Assembly (NCBI GenBank): GCA_905233895.1
Contig: CAJOFL010000022.1
Location: forward strand, 2,138-34,998
Length of the DNA: 32,861 nucleotides
Direction of reading: 5' to 3'
Source of the DNA: an uncultured Bacteroidales bacterium
Lineage (GTDB): Bacteria; Bacteroidota; Bacteroidia; Bacteroidales; P3
Shown: positions 1-7,503 of the stretch, piece by piece
Numbering within the stretch: the first letter of the stretch is position 1
How the letters are laid out: every line of letters starts with the position of its first letter
Translations under genes and position numbers: made by a program
Notes under the pieces: model-generated
Told to the model about the DNA's origin: nothing
The model's input: only the letters and a program-made list of their open reading frames with translations
The model's database searches: none

Positions 1-341
1 CGGCCGCCGTCGCCCATGATGGGGTCGACGAACACGGTGGTGCCGTTGCTCCGCAACTCACGGCAGTAGCCGGCCACCAACTGAGCCTGCTCCTCGCTGA
101 ACATCAGTCCGGTACAAACTGCGTCGAAGCGGAAGCCCAGCCGGTGCCACACCGGTATCGTGCCGCGCATATAGTCGGTGGTCTCCATCACGTTGAAGTG
201 TCCGTAGTCGAGGGTGTTGCTCACCAGGGCGGTTGGAAGGTTGTAGACGGAATGGCCCAGATAGGTCAATATGGGAAGCATGGCGGCCATACCCACATGG
301 CTGTGCCCGACAACGTCGTTGACAAGTAGTATCTGTTTCAT
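1..341 (-). CDS. Pyridoxamine/pyridoxal kinase (partial, C-terminus beyond window)
   Basis: The first 113 codons are present; the gene runs off the left edge. The start is the ATG at 341-339, directly after the stop of the DUF456 gene. The protein opens with MKQILLVNDVVGHSHVGMAA, followed by LPTALVSNTLDYG and, near the cut end, VDPIMGDGG. These are the substrate-site and pre-ATP-loop segments of the PdxK/PdxY-type pyridoxal kinases of the ribokinase superfamily. Members phosphorylate B6 vitamers with ATP in the cytoplasm (salvage of pyridoxal phosphate). The Asn-Asp-Val-Val-Gly opening is what I recall from the Bacteroidota/Firmicutes pyridoxamine kinase group. It is last in a minus-strand cluster with the two genes to its right; no functional link to them is evident. 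Confidence 0.85.
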   Translation of the reverse strand, partial: MKQILLVNDVVGHSHVGMAAMLPILTYLGHSVYNLPTALVSNTLDYGHFNVMETTDYMRGTIPVWHRLGFRFDAVCTGLMFSEEQAQLVAGYCRELRSNGTTVFVDPIMGDGG

Positions 342-810
342 CTAGAATAGTTTTATGAGTACAATCACAATCAGAACCAAGGCATATACCACTTTGGCCA
401 GTGAGCCGGTCATGATGCCGATAAAGGCGCCCCAGGCCGACCGCAGAGCGGGCTGAAGCTCCTGTTGTTTGAGGTATTCGCCCACCAGTGCGCCCACGAA
501 GGGCCAGAAGAAAACACCCACAAGGCCCGTTGGGCCGAAAGGAAGGCCGATGACGGCCACCAACAGGCCCACCATACATCCGCGCACACCCCATTTCGTG
601 CCTCCGAAACGTTTGGTGGTAATCAACCATCAGGGCAACACCGATGACGGCAGCCCAGACAAGCATCGGCGTACCGATAGCCACGCCGCCCAGTCGTGCC
701 AGCAGCAAGCCCAGCCAGGCTACCGGCACCGCCGGCGGTACGGGAGTGAAGGTGGCCACTATGCCCACCAGCAGGCAGACGAATGCGAGGATGATAAGGA
801 GGGTGTTCAT
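342..810 (-). pseudogene. DUF456 membrane protein, frameshifted
   Basis: Two reading frames together give one DUF456 protein. The first starts at the ATG at 810 (MNTLLIILAFVCLLVGIVAT, then two membrane segments) and stays in family sequence up to VDY at about 628. The second, entering near 626, continues with ITTKRFGGTKWGVRGC, a Gly-rich membrane segment and a final hydrophobic helix, stopping at 342. DUF456 proteins are about 160-residue small integral membrane proteins of unknown function whose middle reads roughly LDY-x(5)-TKxFGGxKxG. Here about five residues between VDY and TTKRF are missing and the frame changes, which points to a small deletion, perhaps between short repeats (GATTAC-like) at the junction. 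The original frame would read on as unrelated sequence. It could be a real pseudogene or an assembly error. Confidence 0.75.
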
Positions 811-838
811 TGTTTAGTGTTAAGTGTTAAGTGTGTAG
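811..838. repeat. Heptamer tandem array at gene junction
   Basis: Four roughly repeated 7-base units (AGTGTTA type on the plus strand; ACACTTA/ACACTAA on the coding strand) lie between the GNAT-HD gene and the DUF456 start codon at 810. The last codons and stop of the GNAT-HD gene (YTLNT, stop at 820-822) are encoded by the array. It resembles the arrays at 24697-24731 and 27043-27077. Confidence 0.7.
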
Positions 839-1932
839 TATTGTTCAAACAAAGGGCGGAGGCGTTGCTCGTCGCGGATAATGTCGCGCAATTCGGCCAG
901 CGGTGCGGCGTTCGGCGAGTCGTCGAGCCAGAGTTTGATATAGCCCTCCTCGGAATATTTCTCGTGCAGGTGGTCGAGTGTACGCTGCCAATGCCCCTCG
1001 CGGTCAAGCTCGGGGTAGTGGCTTAATCCGAACTCCACGGTGCGGCGCACTATGGTCTCGGGTTCCACGTCGCGGTCGGCCTCTGCCACAATGCAGCCAA
1101 GCTCGGAGCGTGGCTGTTCCTTGGACGATGCGCGGTGGTCTTCGGATGCTTGCGCAATCTCTTCAATCTCGTTGCCGTTGAACCAACGCCGCAAATCGCT
1201 GCATGAGCGGATGATGCGGCCACTCGCGAGGTGGTGCTCCTTGCGCCCTTCGGCCAGACCTAGGTCGTGCATCGCGGCAGCGACATAAGTTATCGGTTCG
1301 GGCGACATCAGCATTGCACGTGCTATCACGCGGCGGGCATGCCCTTGGCGATGGGCAGTGTCGAACTGTGCATATTGCGGCAGTACTACGCTTTCGACCC
1401 ATTCCTTGAGGTCGGCAGGCACCTCATCCCAGCGCCACCACTCGAAGGCGGCGCGTGGCGAACCGTCGGGCATGTATATGGTGCCGCAGTGTACGAATCC
1501 TTCATAATCCAGCAGGCGTAGCATGGGAACGTTGTCGGCATGGGTGTCGACGCGGAGGTGGTTACGGTGCTCTTTGGCGTAGGCGAATGCCGTTGCCGCT
1601 ATTCCATGCACCTCGGCGGCTTTTGCCAGACGGTGAAGTGTGGCGTAGGGGTTGACGGTGTCGATCCATCGGCCGTGGTCGATACGGTTGTAGGTAGGCT
1701 CATCGCCATCGACCAGTGCGAACGTTCCGATGGGGAACGACGAGGTCTGGATGATGTATGAGGCGCGTCGCCGGATGTCGTCGTTCACGTCGTCTCGCGT
1801 GGGGTATCCAACCCATTGTGTCATATTTCCACCGGCGCGCATGATGGTTCGCGAGTGGTCGTACATTGCCATTATCTGTGGAAGGTCGGCCTCGGTGGCG
1901 TGACGTATGGTCGTATGGTTCGCGTTGTACAT
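820..1932 (-). CDS. GNAT acetyltransferase fused to HD-domain hydrolase
   Basis: The start is the ATG at 1932 (MYNANHTTIRHATEADLPQI), giving 370 residues; the open frame extends 71 codons upstream but that part is not protein-like. Residues 1 to about 170 form a GNAT fold: the ATEADLPQIM opening, a central FPIGTFALVDGDEPTYNRI strand pair, the HRLAKAAEVHGIA acetyl-CoA-binding helix region, and HADNVPMLRLLDYEGFVHCG near its end. The rest is an HD domain: a His in HRQGHARRV, the metal-binding His-Asp of AAMHDLGLAEG, EDHRASSK, and an Asp in AEADRD. GNAT enzymes transfer acyl groups from acyl-CoA; HD proteins are metal-dependent phosphohydrolases. The substrates of both halves are unknown. The final residues come from a heptamer repeat. 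Confidence 0.75.
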   Translation of the reverse strand: MYNANHTTIRHATEADLPQIMAMYDHSRTIMRAGGNMTQWVGYPTRDDVNDDIRRRASYIIQTSSFPIGTFALVDGDEPTYNRIDHGRWIDTVNPYATLHRLAKAAEVHGIAATAFAYAKEHRNHLRVDTHADNVPMLRLLDYEGFVHCGTIYMPDGSPRAAFEWWRWDEVPADLKEWVESVVLPQYAQFDTAHRQGHARRVIARAMLMSPEPITYVAAAMHDLGLAEGRKEHHLASGRIIRSCSDLRRWFNGNEIEEIAQASEDHRASSKEQPRSELGCIVAEADRDVEPETIVRRTVEFGLSHYPELDREGHWQRTLDHLHEKYSEEGYIKLWLDDSPNAAPLAELRDIIRDEQRLRPLFEQYYTLNT

Positions 1933-1994
1933 ATACCGTAAATAACGGCATCTCAGTGCAAATATTGTTAAAAATGAGGTTTTTCTAAAAATTC

Positions 1995-2027
1995 TTGCCA
2001 GTATGTCACATTTTATTCGTATCTTTG
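1995..2027 (+). promoter_or_regulatory. Bacteroidota promoter for MFS gene
   Basis: A perfect -7 element TATCTTTG at 2020-2027, with a TTG at 1995-1997 as a -33 element; the 22-base spacer is slightly long. Transcription would start near 2033, about 33 bases before the MFS start codon, which has an A-rich leader and no Shine-Dalgarno sequence. Confidence 0.6.
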
Positions 2028-2065
2028 CACTCCCGTTTGGAATATAAATCATTAAATAAAACAAT

Positions 2066-3700
2066 ATGACACAAACTGGTATTAAAACATTGAGAGACAG
2101 CGCTGCTATGCGCTGGACAGCTTTGCTGCTCCTGGCTCTGGCCATGTTCTGCAGCTATGTATTTATGGACATTCTGTCGCCCATCAAGGACCTGATGCAG
2201 GAAACCCGCGGTTGGGACAGCGCCTCGTTCGGCCGCATGCAGGGCGCCGAGGTGTTCCTCAACGTTTATGTGTTCTTCCTTATCTTCGCAGGTATCATCC
2301 TCGACAAGATGGGTGTGCGTTTCACGGCTGTGCTTTCGGGTGCTGTGATGCTTTTCGGCGGCTTGATTAAGTTCTACGCCTGCAGCGAGTACTTCATCGG
2401 CACCAGCCTTGAGCAGTGGTTCACCAACAACCTGAACTGGAACGGCGACCTGCCTGTCATCGGTGCCATCCTGCCCTTCGCGGCCGGTATGCCCGCATCG
2501 GCCAAACTTGCCGCTCTCGGATTCATGTTCTTCGGTTGCGGCTGCGAGATGGCCGGTATTACCGTGAGCCGCGGTATCGTCAAGTGGTTCAAAGGCCGCG
2601 AGACCGCTCTTGCTATGGGCAGCGAGATGGCTTTGGCCCGTCTGGGTGTTGCCACCTGCATGATTTTCAGCCCCTACTTCGCCAAACTCGGTGGCGAGGT
2701 GCATGTCGACAACGCCGTCAAGTTCGGTGTGGTGCTCCTCTGCATCGCCCTCATCATGTTCATCACCTACTTCTTCATGGACAAGAAACTCGACAGCCAG
2801 ACCGGCGAGGCCGAGGAGAAGGACGATCCCTTCAAGATTAGCGACCTGGGCAAGATATTCACTAGCCTCGGATTCTGGCTTGTGGCTCTGCTCTGCGTGC
2901 TCTACTACAGCGCCATCTTCCCCTTCCAGAAGTATGCCGTCAACATGCTGCAGTGCAACCTGACTCTCACTCCCGCCGACCCCAACACCTTCTGGGGCGG
3001 TAGTTCAGTCACCTGGGTGCAGTACATCCTCATGCTCGTTGTGGCTGCCGGCTCGTTCTCGAGCAACTTTATCAAGAACAACAAAGGCCTGAAATTCGGG
3101 CTGATGGGTGTGGCCGTCATCGCTTTGGTGGTTTATTGCTACATGGGCTTCATGCGCGGTACCGCCGAAACCATCTTCGCCGTCTTCCCGCTGCTGGCTG
3201 TTGCAATCACTCCTATTCTCGGCAACTATGTCGACCATAAGGGTAAAGCCGCCACTATGCTGATGCTCGGCTCCTTGCTGCTTGTCATCTGCCACCTCAC
3301 CTTCGCCTTCATCCTGCCCTATGTTTCGGCCAAGTCGGCTGCTGGCGGTGTTGTGGTTGCCTATGTCACCATCCTCGTGCTTGGCGCCTCCTTCTCGCTG
3401 GTGCCCGCCGCTCTGTGGCCCTCGGTGCCCAAACTGGTCGACGAGAAGATTATCGGTTCCGCATACGCCGCTATCTTCTGGATTCAGAATATCGGCCTCG
3501 GTCTCTTCCCCGCACTCATTGGTATCGTCCTCAACAAGACCAATCCTGAAGGCACTGCCGCCCACGAGCTCAACTACACCTGGGCCCTCGTCATGCTGGC
3601 CGCCCTCGGTATTGCCGCCCTGCTTATCTCGATCTACCTCCGTGCTGTCGACAAGAAGAAAGGCTACGGCCTCGAGCAGCCCAATATTAAGGCCGAGTAA
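2066..3700 (+). CDS. MFS transporter
   Basis: 544 residues, starting at the ATG that follows an A-rich leader. The sequence has the layout of a 12-helix major facilitator: hydrophobic helices from about residue 18, the loop 2-3 motif GIILDKMGVRF, a central cytoplasmic linker with charged residues (DKKLDSQTGEAEEKDDPFKI, about 235-255), and a second half of six helices including PLLAVAITPILGNYVDHKGK, the copy of the loop motif. The overall type recalls nitrate/nitrite- and oxalate/formate-like MFS members, but nothing visible fixes the substrate. It is followed after two bases by meaB, so the two are probably co-transcribed; this could hint at an organic acid in propionate/succinate metabolism, but that is only inference. 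A longer than usual extracellular segment follows helix 3 (FYACSEYFIGTSLEQWFTNN). Confidence 0.85.
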   Translation: MTQTGIKTLRDSAAMRWTALLLLALAMFCSYVFMDILSPIKDLMQETRGWDSASFGRMQGAEVFLNVYVFFLIFAGIILDKMGVRFTAVLSGAVMLFGGLIKFYACSEYFIGTSLEQWFTNNLNWNGDLPVIGAILPFAAGMPASAKLAALGFMFFGCGCEMAGITVSRGIVKWFKGRETALAMGSEMALARLGVATCMIFSPYFAKLGGEVHVDNAVKFGVVLLCIALIMFITYFFMDKKLDSQTGEAEEKDDPFKISDLGKIFTSLGFWLVALLCVLYYSAIFPFQKYAVNMLQCNLTLTPADPNTFWGGSSVTWVQYILMLVVAAGSFSSNFIKNNKGLKFGLMGVAVIALVVYCYMGFMRGTAETIFAVFPLLAVAITPILGNYVDHKGKAATMLMLGSLLLVICHLTFAFILPYVSAKSAAGGVVVAYVTILVLGASFSLVPAALWPSVPKLVDEKIIGSAYAAIFWIQNIGLGLFPALIGIVLNKTNPEGTAAHELNYTWALVMLAALGIAALLISIYLRAVDKKKGYGLEQPNIKAE

Positions 3701-3702
3701 CA

Positions 3703-4788
3703 TTGGACGACAAACACTTATATAGTAATTTCGATTACGAGTCCGCCCTCTCTACCGGTGTGGGAGCCACACCGGTAGAGCAGGTAGGCGGCGACTATCT
3801 GGAGCGTATGCGAGCCCGCCGCGCCAAAGAGCCTTCCAACGAGGAACTCATCAGCGGCATTCTTCACGGCGACCGTACGCTTCTCTCCCGCGCCATTACT
3901 CTGGTGGAGAGTTCCCTTTTCGCCCACCAGCAGCGCGCTCAGCAGATTATCGAACGTTGCCTGCCCTACAGCGGCAAGAGCGTTCGCTTGGGTATCACCG
4001 GGGTGCCAGGTGCAGGTAAGAGCACCCTCATCGAGGCCCTAGGCAAAATGCTCACCGCCCACGGACATAAGGTGGCCGTACTGGCCATCGACCCCTCCAG
4101 CGAGCGTTCCAAGGGCTCCATCCTTGGCGACAAGACCCGTATGGAGGAACTTTCGGTCGACCCCAACGCTTTCATACGCCCCAGCCCGTCGGCGGGCTCG
4201 CTTGGCGGTGTGGCTCGCAAGACCCGCGAAATCATTACCCTCTGTGAAGCAGCAGGGTTCGATGTGGTGATTGTCGAAACCGTAGGCGTGGGTCAGAGCG
4301 AGGTGGCCGCCCATTCGATGGTCGACTTTTTCCTGCTGCTCCAGCTTGCCAATACCGGCGATGAACTGCAGGGTATCAAGCGCGGCATCATGGAGATGGC
4401 CGATATGATTGCCATCAACAAGTGTGAACTCGACCCGCAGCGTTCCGAACTCTCTGCCGCCCAGTTCCGCAACGCCCTGCATCTCTTCCCCATGCCCGAG
4501 AGCGGATGGACCGTCAAGGTTACCCTCTGCTCCGCCTACACCAAGGAGGGCGTGGAGAACCTCTGGAATTCGGTGATGGAGTATGTCACCTTCACCAAAC
4601 AGAACGGCTATTTCTACCACAAGAGGCAGCAGCAGAGTCTCCGCATTATGGGTGAGGCTCTAGAGAGCGGCCTCCGCGAGCGGTTCTACAACGCACCCGG
4701 CATGGAGGAGCGTATCGAAGCCCTCAAGCGCGATATTCTCGACAACAAGATAAGCCCCTACGCCGCCGCCGACCAGCTTCTGGGATGA
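3703..4788 (+). CDS. meaB: Methylmalonyl-CoA mutase-associated GTPase MeaB
   Basis: 361 residues from a TTG start two bases after the MFS stop. MeaB is a SIMIBI-class GTPase that gates loading of adenosylcobalamin into methylmalonyl-CoA mutase and protects it from inactivation; the mutase runs the succinate-propionate route common in Bacteroidales. Visible signs: Walker A GVPGAGKSTLIEALG (about residues 107-121), the family segment VLAIDPSSERSKGSILGDKT, the FIRPSPSAGSLGGVARKTRE block, VIVETVGVGQSE with the Walker B/G3 region, and INKCELD in the place of the base-specificity NKxD motif (here NKCE, a mild departure). The mutase genes are not in the window. The 5' coding region holds a perfect 14-bp inverted repeat. 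The stop overlaps the hemW start (ATGA). Confidence 0.95.
   Translation: MDDKHLYSNFDYESALSTGVGATPVEQVGGDYLERMRARRAKEPSNEELISGILHGDRTLLSRAITLVESSLFAHQQRAQQIIERCLPYSGKSVRLGITGVPGAGKSTLIEALGKMLTAHGHKVAVLAIDPSSERSKGSILGDKTRMEELSVDPNAFIRPSPSAGSLGGVARKTREIITLCEAAGFDVVIVETVGVGQSEVAAHSMVDFFLLLQLANTGDELQGIKRGIMEMADMIAINKCELDPQRSELSAAQFRNALHLFPMPESGWTVKVTLCSAYTKEGVENLWNSVMEYVTFTKQNGYFYHKRQQQSLRIMGEALESGLRERFYNAPGMEERIEALKRDILDNKISPYAAADQLLG
3750..3780 (+). other. Perfect 14-bp hairpin inside meaB 5' coding region
   Basis: Left arm 3750-3763 and right arm 3767-3780 are exact reverse complements around a 3-base loop (GAG). The core is CTACCGGTGTGG. It begins 47 bases after the meaB start codon and encodes residues of the variable N-terminal region, so protein constraint there is weak. 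No T-run follows, so it is not an ordinary terminator. Confidence 0.7.
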
Positions 4789-5855
4789 TTTACATTCATG
4801 TTCCTTTTTGTCACCGCAAGTGTACCTACTGCGCCTTCTATTCAAAGCCAGTTTCCAGTAGCCAGTTTCCAGTAGCCAGTTATGTCGATGCGCTTTTGCT
4901 CGAGATGGAGCGGCGCCGCGGAGAACAGGCACATCCGATACGTACCGTCTATTTCGGTGGTGGAACACCATCGATACTTCCGATAGGTGAACTTTCTCGT
5001 ATAGTGGAGGGTTTGCGCCGCTGGTTCGACCTCTCGCAGCTGGAGGAGGCCACCATCGAGTGCAATCCAGAAGACCTCACGCCCGACTATCTTTCCGACC
5101 TCCGTTCAATTGGTCTTTTCAACCGTATAAGCATCGGTATCCAAAGCCTCGACGACGAGGTATTGCACCTTATCGGCCGCCGGCATACCGCCGCACAGGC
5201 CCTCGCCGCCGTCGAGCAGGCACATAAGGCCGGCTTCCATAATATTTCGGTGGACTTTATATATGGGATAAGGGCTAAAGGATCATTAGGGGCTATAGAG
5301 GCTTTAATGCCGTTGATTTCCCATGTGAGTGCCTATTCCCTTACTGTTGAGCAGGGCACCGCCCTTGCTGTACAGGTGCAGCAGGGTAGGGTGGTGCTGC
5401 CCGATGATGACGAGGTTGTGCGGCAATACCTTGCGCTACATGACGCCCTCGAGGAGGCCGGTTTCCGTCAGTACGAAGTGAGCAACTACGCCCGTGCGGG
5501 ATTCGAATCGCGCCACAATAGCCGCTATTGGAACCGTACCCCTTATCTCGGATTAGGCCCCGGAGCACATAGTTTCGACGGTAAGCGCCGTTTGTGGAAT
5601 AATCCCGACGGTACCGTGGGGGAGGAGACTCTCACCGAGGCCGATGCCTACAATGAGATGCTTATGACTGCACTCCGCACCACCCGCGGCCTGCCGCTTG
5701 CTATGGTGCCCGAAGGACAAAAGGAAAGACTGCACCATGCGATGCAACAATATATCAATTGCGGCTGGATAGTCCTGGAAAACAATCATTACGCTCCCAC
5801 CACCGAAGGCCTTCTCCATGCCGACGGTATTGCCGCCTCCCTTTTTGTCTCTTAA
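4785..5855 (+). CDS. hemW: Radical SAM heme chaperone HemW
   Basis: 356 residues; the start ATG overlaps the meaB stop. HemW is a radical SAM protein of the oxygen-independent coproporphyrinogen oxidase family that binds heme and delivers it to respiratory enzymes, rather than oxidising coproporphyrinogen itself. The 4Fe-4S motif is C9-x3-C13-x2-C16 (PFCHRKCTYCAF), followed by YFGGGTPSILP, a SAM-binding motif, then SIGIQSLDDEVLHLIGR, SVDFIYGI, YEVSNYARAG and a C-terminal HemN-type domain starting near GLGPGAHSF. Residues about 22-33 (SSSQFPVAS) are encoded by a 35-base heptamer array, so this short linker between the cluster motif and the first helix looks like repeat DNA accommodated in frame. 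HemN proper is less likely because of the short N-terminus and the length. Confidence 0.92.
   Translation: MIYIHVPFCHRKCTYCAFYSKPVSSSQFPVASYVDALLLEMERRRGEQAHPIRTVYFGGGTPSILPIGELSRIVEGLRRWFDLSQLEEATIECNPEDLTPDYLSDLRSIGLFNRISIGIQSLDDEVLHLIGRRHTAAQALAAVEQAHKAGFHNISVDFIYGIRAKGSLGAIEALMPLISHVSAYSLTVEQGTALAVQVQQGRVVLPDDDEVVRQYLALHDALEEAGFRQYEVSNYARAGFESRHNSRYWNRTPYLGLGPGAHSFDGKRRLWNNPDGTVGEETLTEADAYNEMLMTALRTTRGLPLAMVPEGQKERLHHAMQQYINCGWIVLENNHYAPTTEGLLHADGIAASLFVS
4848..4882. repeat. Five-unit heptamer array inside hemW
   Basis: Five exact or near 7-base units, alternating CCAGTTT and CCAGTAG and ending in CCAGTTA. Because 7 is not a multiple of 3, any change by one unit would shift the hemW frame near codon 30. 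Confidence 0.9.
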
Positions 5856-5873
5856 AAGGTCACTCAACTCCGG

Positions 5874-6055
5874 GATGACTCCGTGATAAGTCCGACATAA
5901 GCCGGTGTAAACACGCACGGGAGTGCTACCGGCCCCGATATAACCCCTTATTCATCCCGATGTTGCATCCTGCAACACAGAGTTGTGCATAGAAATATGT
6001 GTGGTCAAACTACCTAATTACCGGTAACCGGTAACTGGTAACTTGCATTGCAATC
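5874..6055. repeat. Composite intergenic repeat, copy A
   Basis: Between the convergent hemW and SPOR genes. It has three parts: three 11-base units (GATAAGTCCGT type, 5874-5906); a conserved tail ending in GGAGTGCTACC at 5930; and, after about 90 bases, three heptamers (CCGGTAA, CCGGTAA, CTGGTAA, 6021-6041) plus CTTGCATTG. A second copy lies at 19411-19613; the 57-base segment 5874-5930 differs from 19444-19500 at only three positions. A small hairpin, TGTTGCA and its complement around TCC, is at 5961-5977 in this copy only. Confidence 0.85.
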
Positions 6056-6074
6056 CTTTTTTTGGGAGTGTTTC

Positions 6075-6512
6075 CTATTCGTCGCCTGATGTTTCGTCGT
6101 CGGGGGCGTATTCTTCGATGAGCGGCGGCTCGGGGTATATGTTGTCGCGGATGATATATCCTTTGTAGATGTCCTTGATTTGCTGCAGGAAGGCATAGGC
6201 TTCGAGGCGGGTGCGGAAGTCGCCCACCTTGACTTTGAAGTTAGGCTCGTCGAAGACAATGTATGCCTGTACGGTGGGATAGTCGGTGATGAAGTTCTCG
6301 CGCAGGTTAAAAGCGCTGGTCTTCGAGTTGGCACCGGAGAATGAGGCAATCTGGACGCGGTAGCCGGGGATGGTCTTCACCCGTTGGTTGAGTTCGACAT
6401 GGCGTTCCACCATCTGGGTGGCGGCCACATCGCCCACAATGCGCACCTGAGCGTCAAGCGCAACAGGTGCCAGAATTGCCAGTATAGCCAGGTATGATAA
6501 TTTGAATTTCAT
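6075..6512 (-). CDS. Secreted SPOR-domain protein
   Basis: 145 residues with a Sec signal peptide (MKFKLSYLAILAILAPVALD, cleavage after LDA). A SPOR domain fills most of the rest: PGYRVQIASFSG at about residues 48-59, then an alpha-helical stretch, YIVFDEPNFKVKVGDFR and EAYAFLQQIKDIYKGYII as the second repeat. SPOR domains bind septal peptidoglycan strands lacking stem peptides, so a periplasmic role at the cell wall or division site is likely. The C-terminus is acidic (EEYAPDDETSGDE). It follows the universal stress gene after 14 bases and is probably co-transcribed with it. Composite repeat copy A lies just downstream. Confidence 0.85.
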   Translation of the reverse strand: MKFKLSYLAILAILAPVALDAQVRIVGDVAATQMVERHVELNQRVKTIPGYRVQIASFSGANSKTSAFNLRENFITDYPTVQAYIVFDEPNFKVKVGDFRTRLEAYAFLQQIKDIYKGYIIRDNIYPEPPLIEEYAPDDETSGDE

Positions 6513-6526
6513 CGCTGGGCGCTGCT

Positions 6527-7342
6527 TCAGTCGCGGTCGGCCAGTACCGAGCGGGGGCGGACGGTGAGCACAGGGATGGTCGACTCGTTGACCATCTGCT
6601 GGGCGTAAGTGCCGAGGAAGAGGCTTGAGAAGCTCTTCTCCTGCTCGGTCATTATGGCGATGAGGTCGGCCTTCACCTCGTTGGCATACTCCAAGGTGCT
6701 GACGGTTACATTCTTTTCGACCTCAAGGTATTTGGTTTCGAAATTGATTTCCTGCCCCTCGAGGTGGCGTTCCACCATCTTGACGTAGTTGTTCACGGTG
6801 CGGCGTATGTCGGGGAAGGTGGAGGTGTAGAGTCCGAGGAGGTGGATGGTGGAGCCGAAGGTGCGGGCGAAGAGGGCCGCTTCGGCCACTTTCTGGCGTG
6901 TGTCGTCGCTGCTGTCGAGCGGCACCACGATGGTCTCAAGGGCTTTGTTGAAGTTGAAGTCCTCGCGGATGATAAGCACCGGTACAGGCGATACCTCGAT
7001 GATGCGGTGGGTATTGGTGCCCAGCATGTTGCGTTTCATACCGCTCATGCCGTGGGTGCCCACTACAAGGAGGGAGGCGTTGTCTTGCTTGGCTTGTGCA
7101 GCCAGTTGCTCGGCGGGGTTGCCTTCGCGGATAACATACTCAAGCTTGATGTCCTGGAGCAGATTGGCCACGCCTTCGTTGCGGCGTTCGATTTCGGCGC
7201 GTATGGGTGCCTCGTCTTCCTTTTTCTCTTTGACATACACCAGACGTATGTCGCTGTGCCAACGGTTGGCGATGTTGATGGCCAGGTCGACGGCGTAAGC
7301 CGAACCCGATGAGAAGTCGAAACCTACAACAACTTTGTTCAT
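6527..7342 (-). CDS. Tandem universal stress protein (UspA family)
   Basis: 271 residues from the ATG at 7342 (MNKVVVGFDFSSGSAYAVDL). The frame is open for 32 more codons, but the promoter at 7375-7406 lies in that stretch, so the shorter start is right. Two Usp domains are joined: residues 1 to about 145 end in VGTHGMSGMKRNMLGTNTHR, which fits the ATP-binding G-x2-G-x9-G-(S/T) motif, and IIEVSPVPVLIIRE; about 150-271 starts at ETIVVPLDSSDDTRQK and ends with STIPVLTVRP, its nucleotide loop being less canonical (EKSFSSLFLGTYAQQMV). Usp proteins are cytoplasmic, ATP-binding or dimerising, and induced by starvation or oxidative stress; the specific role here is unknown. It is first in an operon with the SPOR gene. 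Confidence 0.9.
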   Translation of the reverse strand: MNKVVVGFDFSSGSAYAVDLAINIANRWHSDIRLVYVKEKKEDEAPIRAEIERRNEGVANLLQDIKLEYVIREGNPAEQLAAQAKQDNASLLVVGTHGMSGMKRNMLGTNTHRIIEVSPVPVLIIREDFNFNKALETIVVPLDSSDDTRQKVAEAALFARTFGSTIHLLGLYTSTFPDIRRTVNNYVKMVERHLEGQEINFETKYLEVEKNVTVSTLEYANEVKADLIAIMTEQEKSFSSLFLGTYAQQMVNESTIPVLTVRPRSVLADRD

Positions 7343-7374
7343 ATTCGGTGCTTTTTTTGTGCTTCTTTTGGGGT

Positions 7375-7406
7375 ACAAAATTACACATTTTTTCGAATGT
7401 GGCAAA
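7375..7406 (-). promoter_or_regulatory. Bacteroidota promoter for the usp-SPOR operon
   Basis: On the minus strand TTTG (7406-7403), 20 bases, then TAATTTTG (7382-7375): a full match to the consensus. Transcription should start near 7369, about 27 bases before the ATG at 7342. Confidence 0.75.
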
Positions 7407-7503
7407 ATTTTTTTCATTTTTGTGTAAAAAAGCGGCAACCGGTGGCAATAAAGGGGAAGACGCCGCGTTATATAAATACCTTGTAAAAGAAAAGAATAGA
7501 GAT

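Noticed and set aside
469-1026. Plus-strand open frame over the DUF456 and GNAT-HD genes
   Set aside because: Low-complexity basic translation; the minus strand explains the whole interval.
1933-2145. 71-codon extension of the GNAT-HD protein
   Set aside because: It crosses the divergent MFS promoter and start, and is not GNAT-like before MYNANHTTIRHATEADL.
2006-2704. Minus-strand open frame opposite the MFS gene (232 codons), and similar at 3005-3703
   Set aside because: Antisense shadows: composition is Glu/His/Gly-rich without family motifs, and they sit over clear MFS sequence.
7309-7503. N-terminal extension of the flippase
   Set aside because: The stretch covers the divergent usp start and promoter and lacks family similarity; ATG 7504 starts the recognisable N-terminus.
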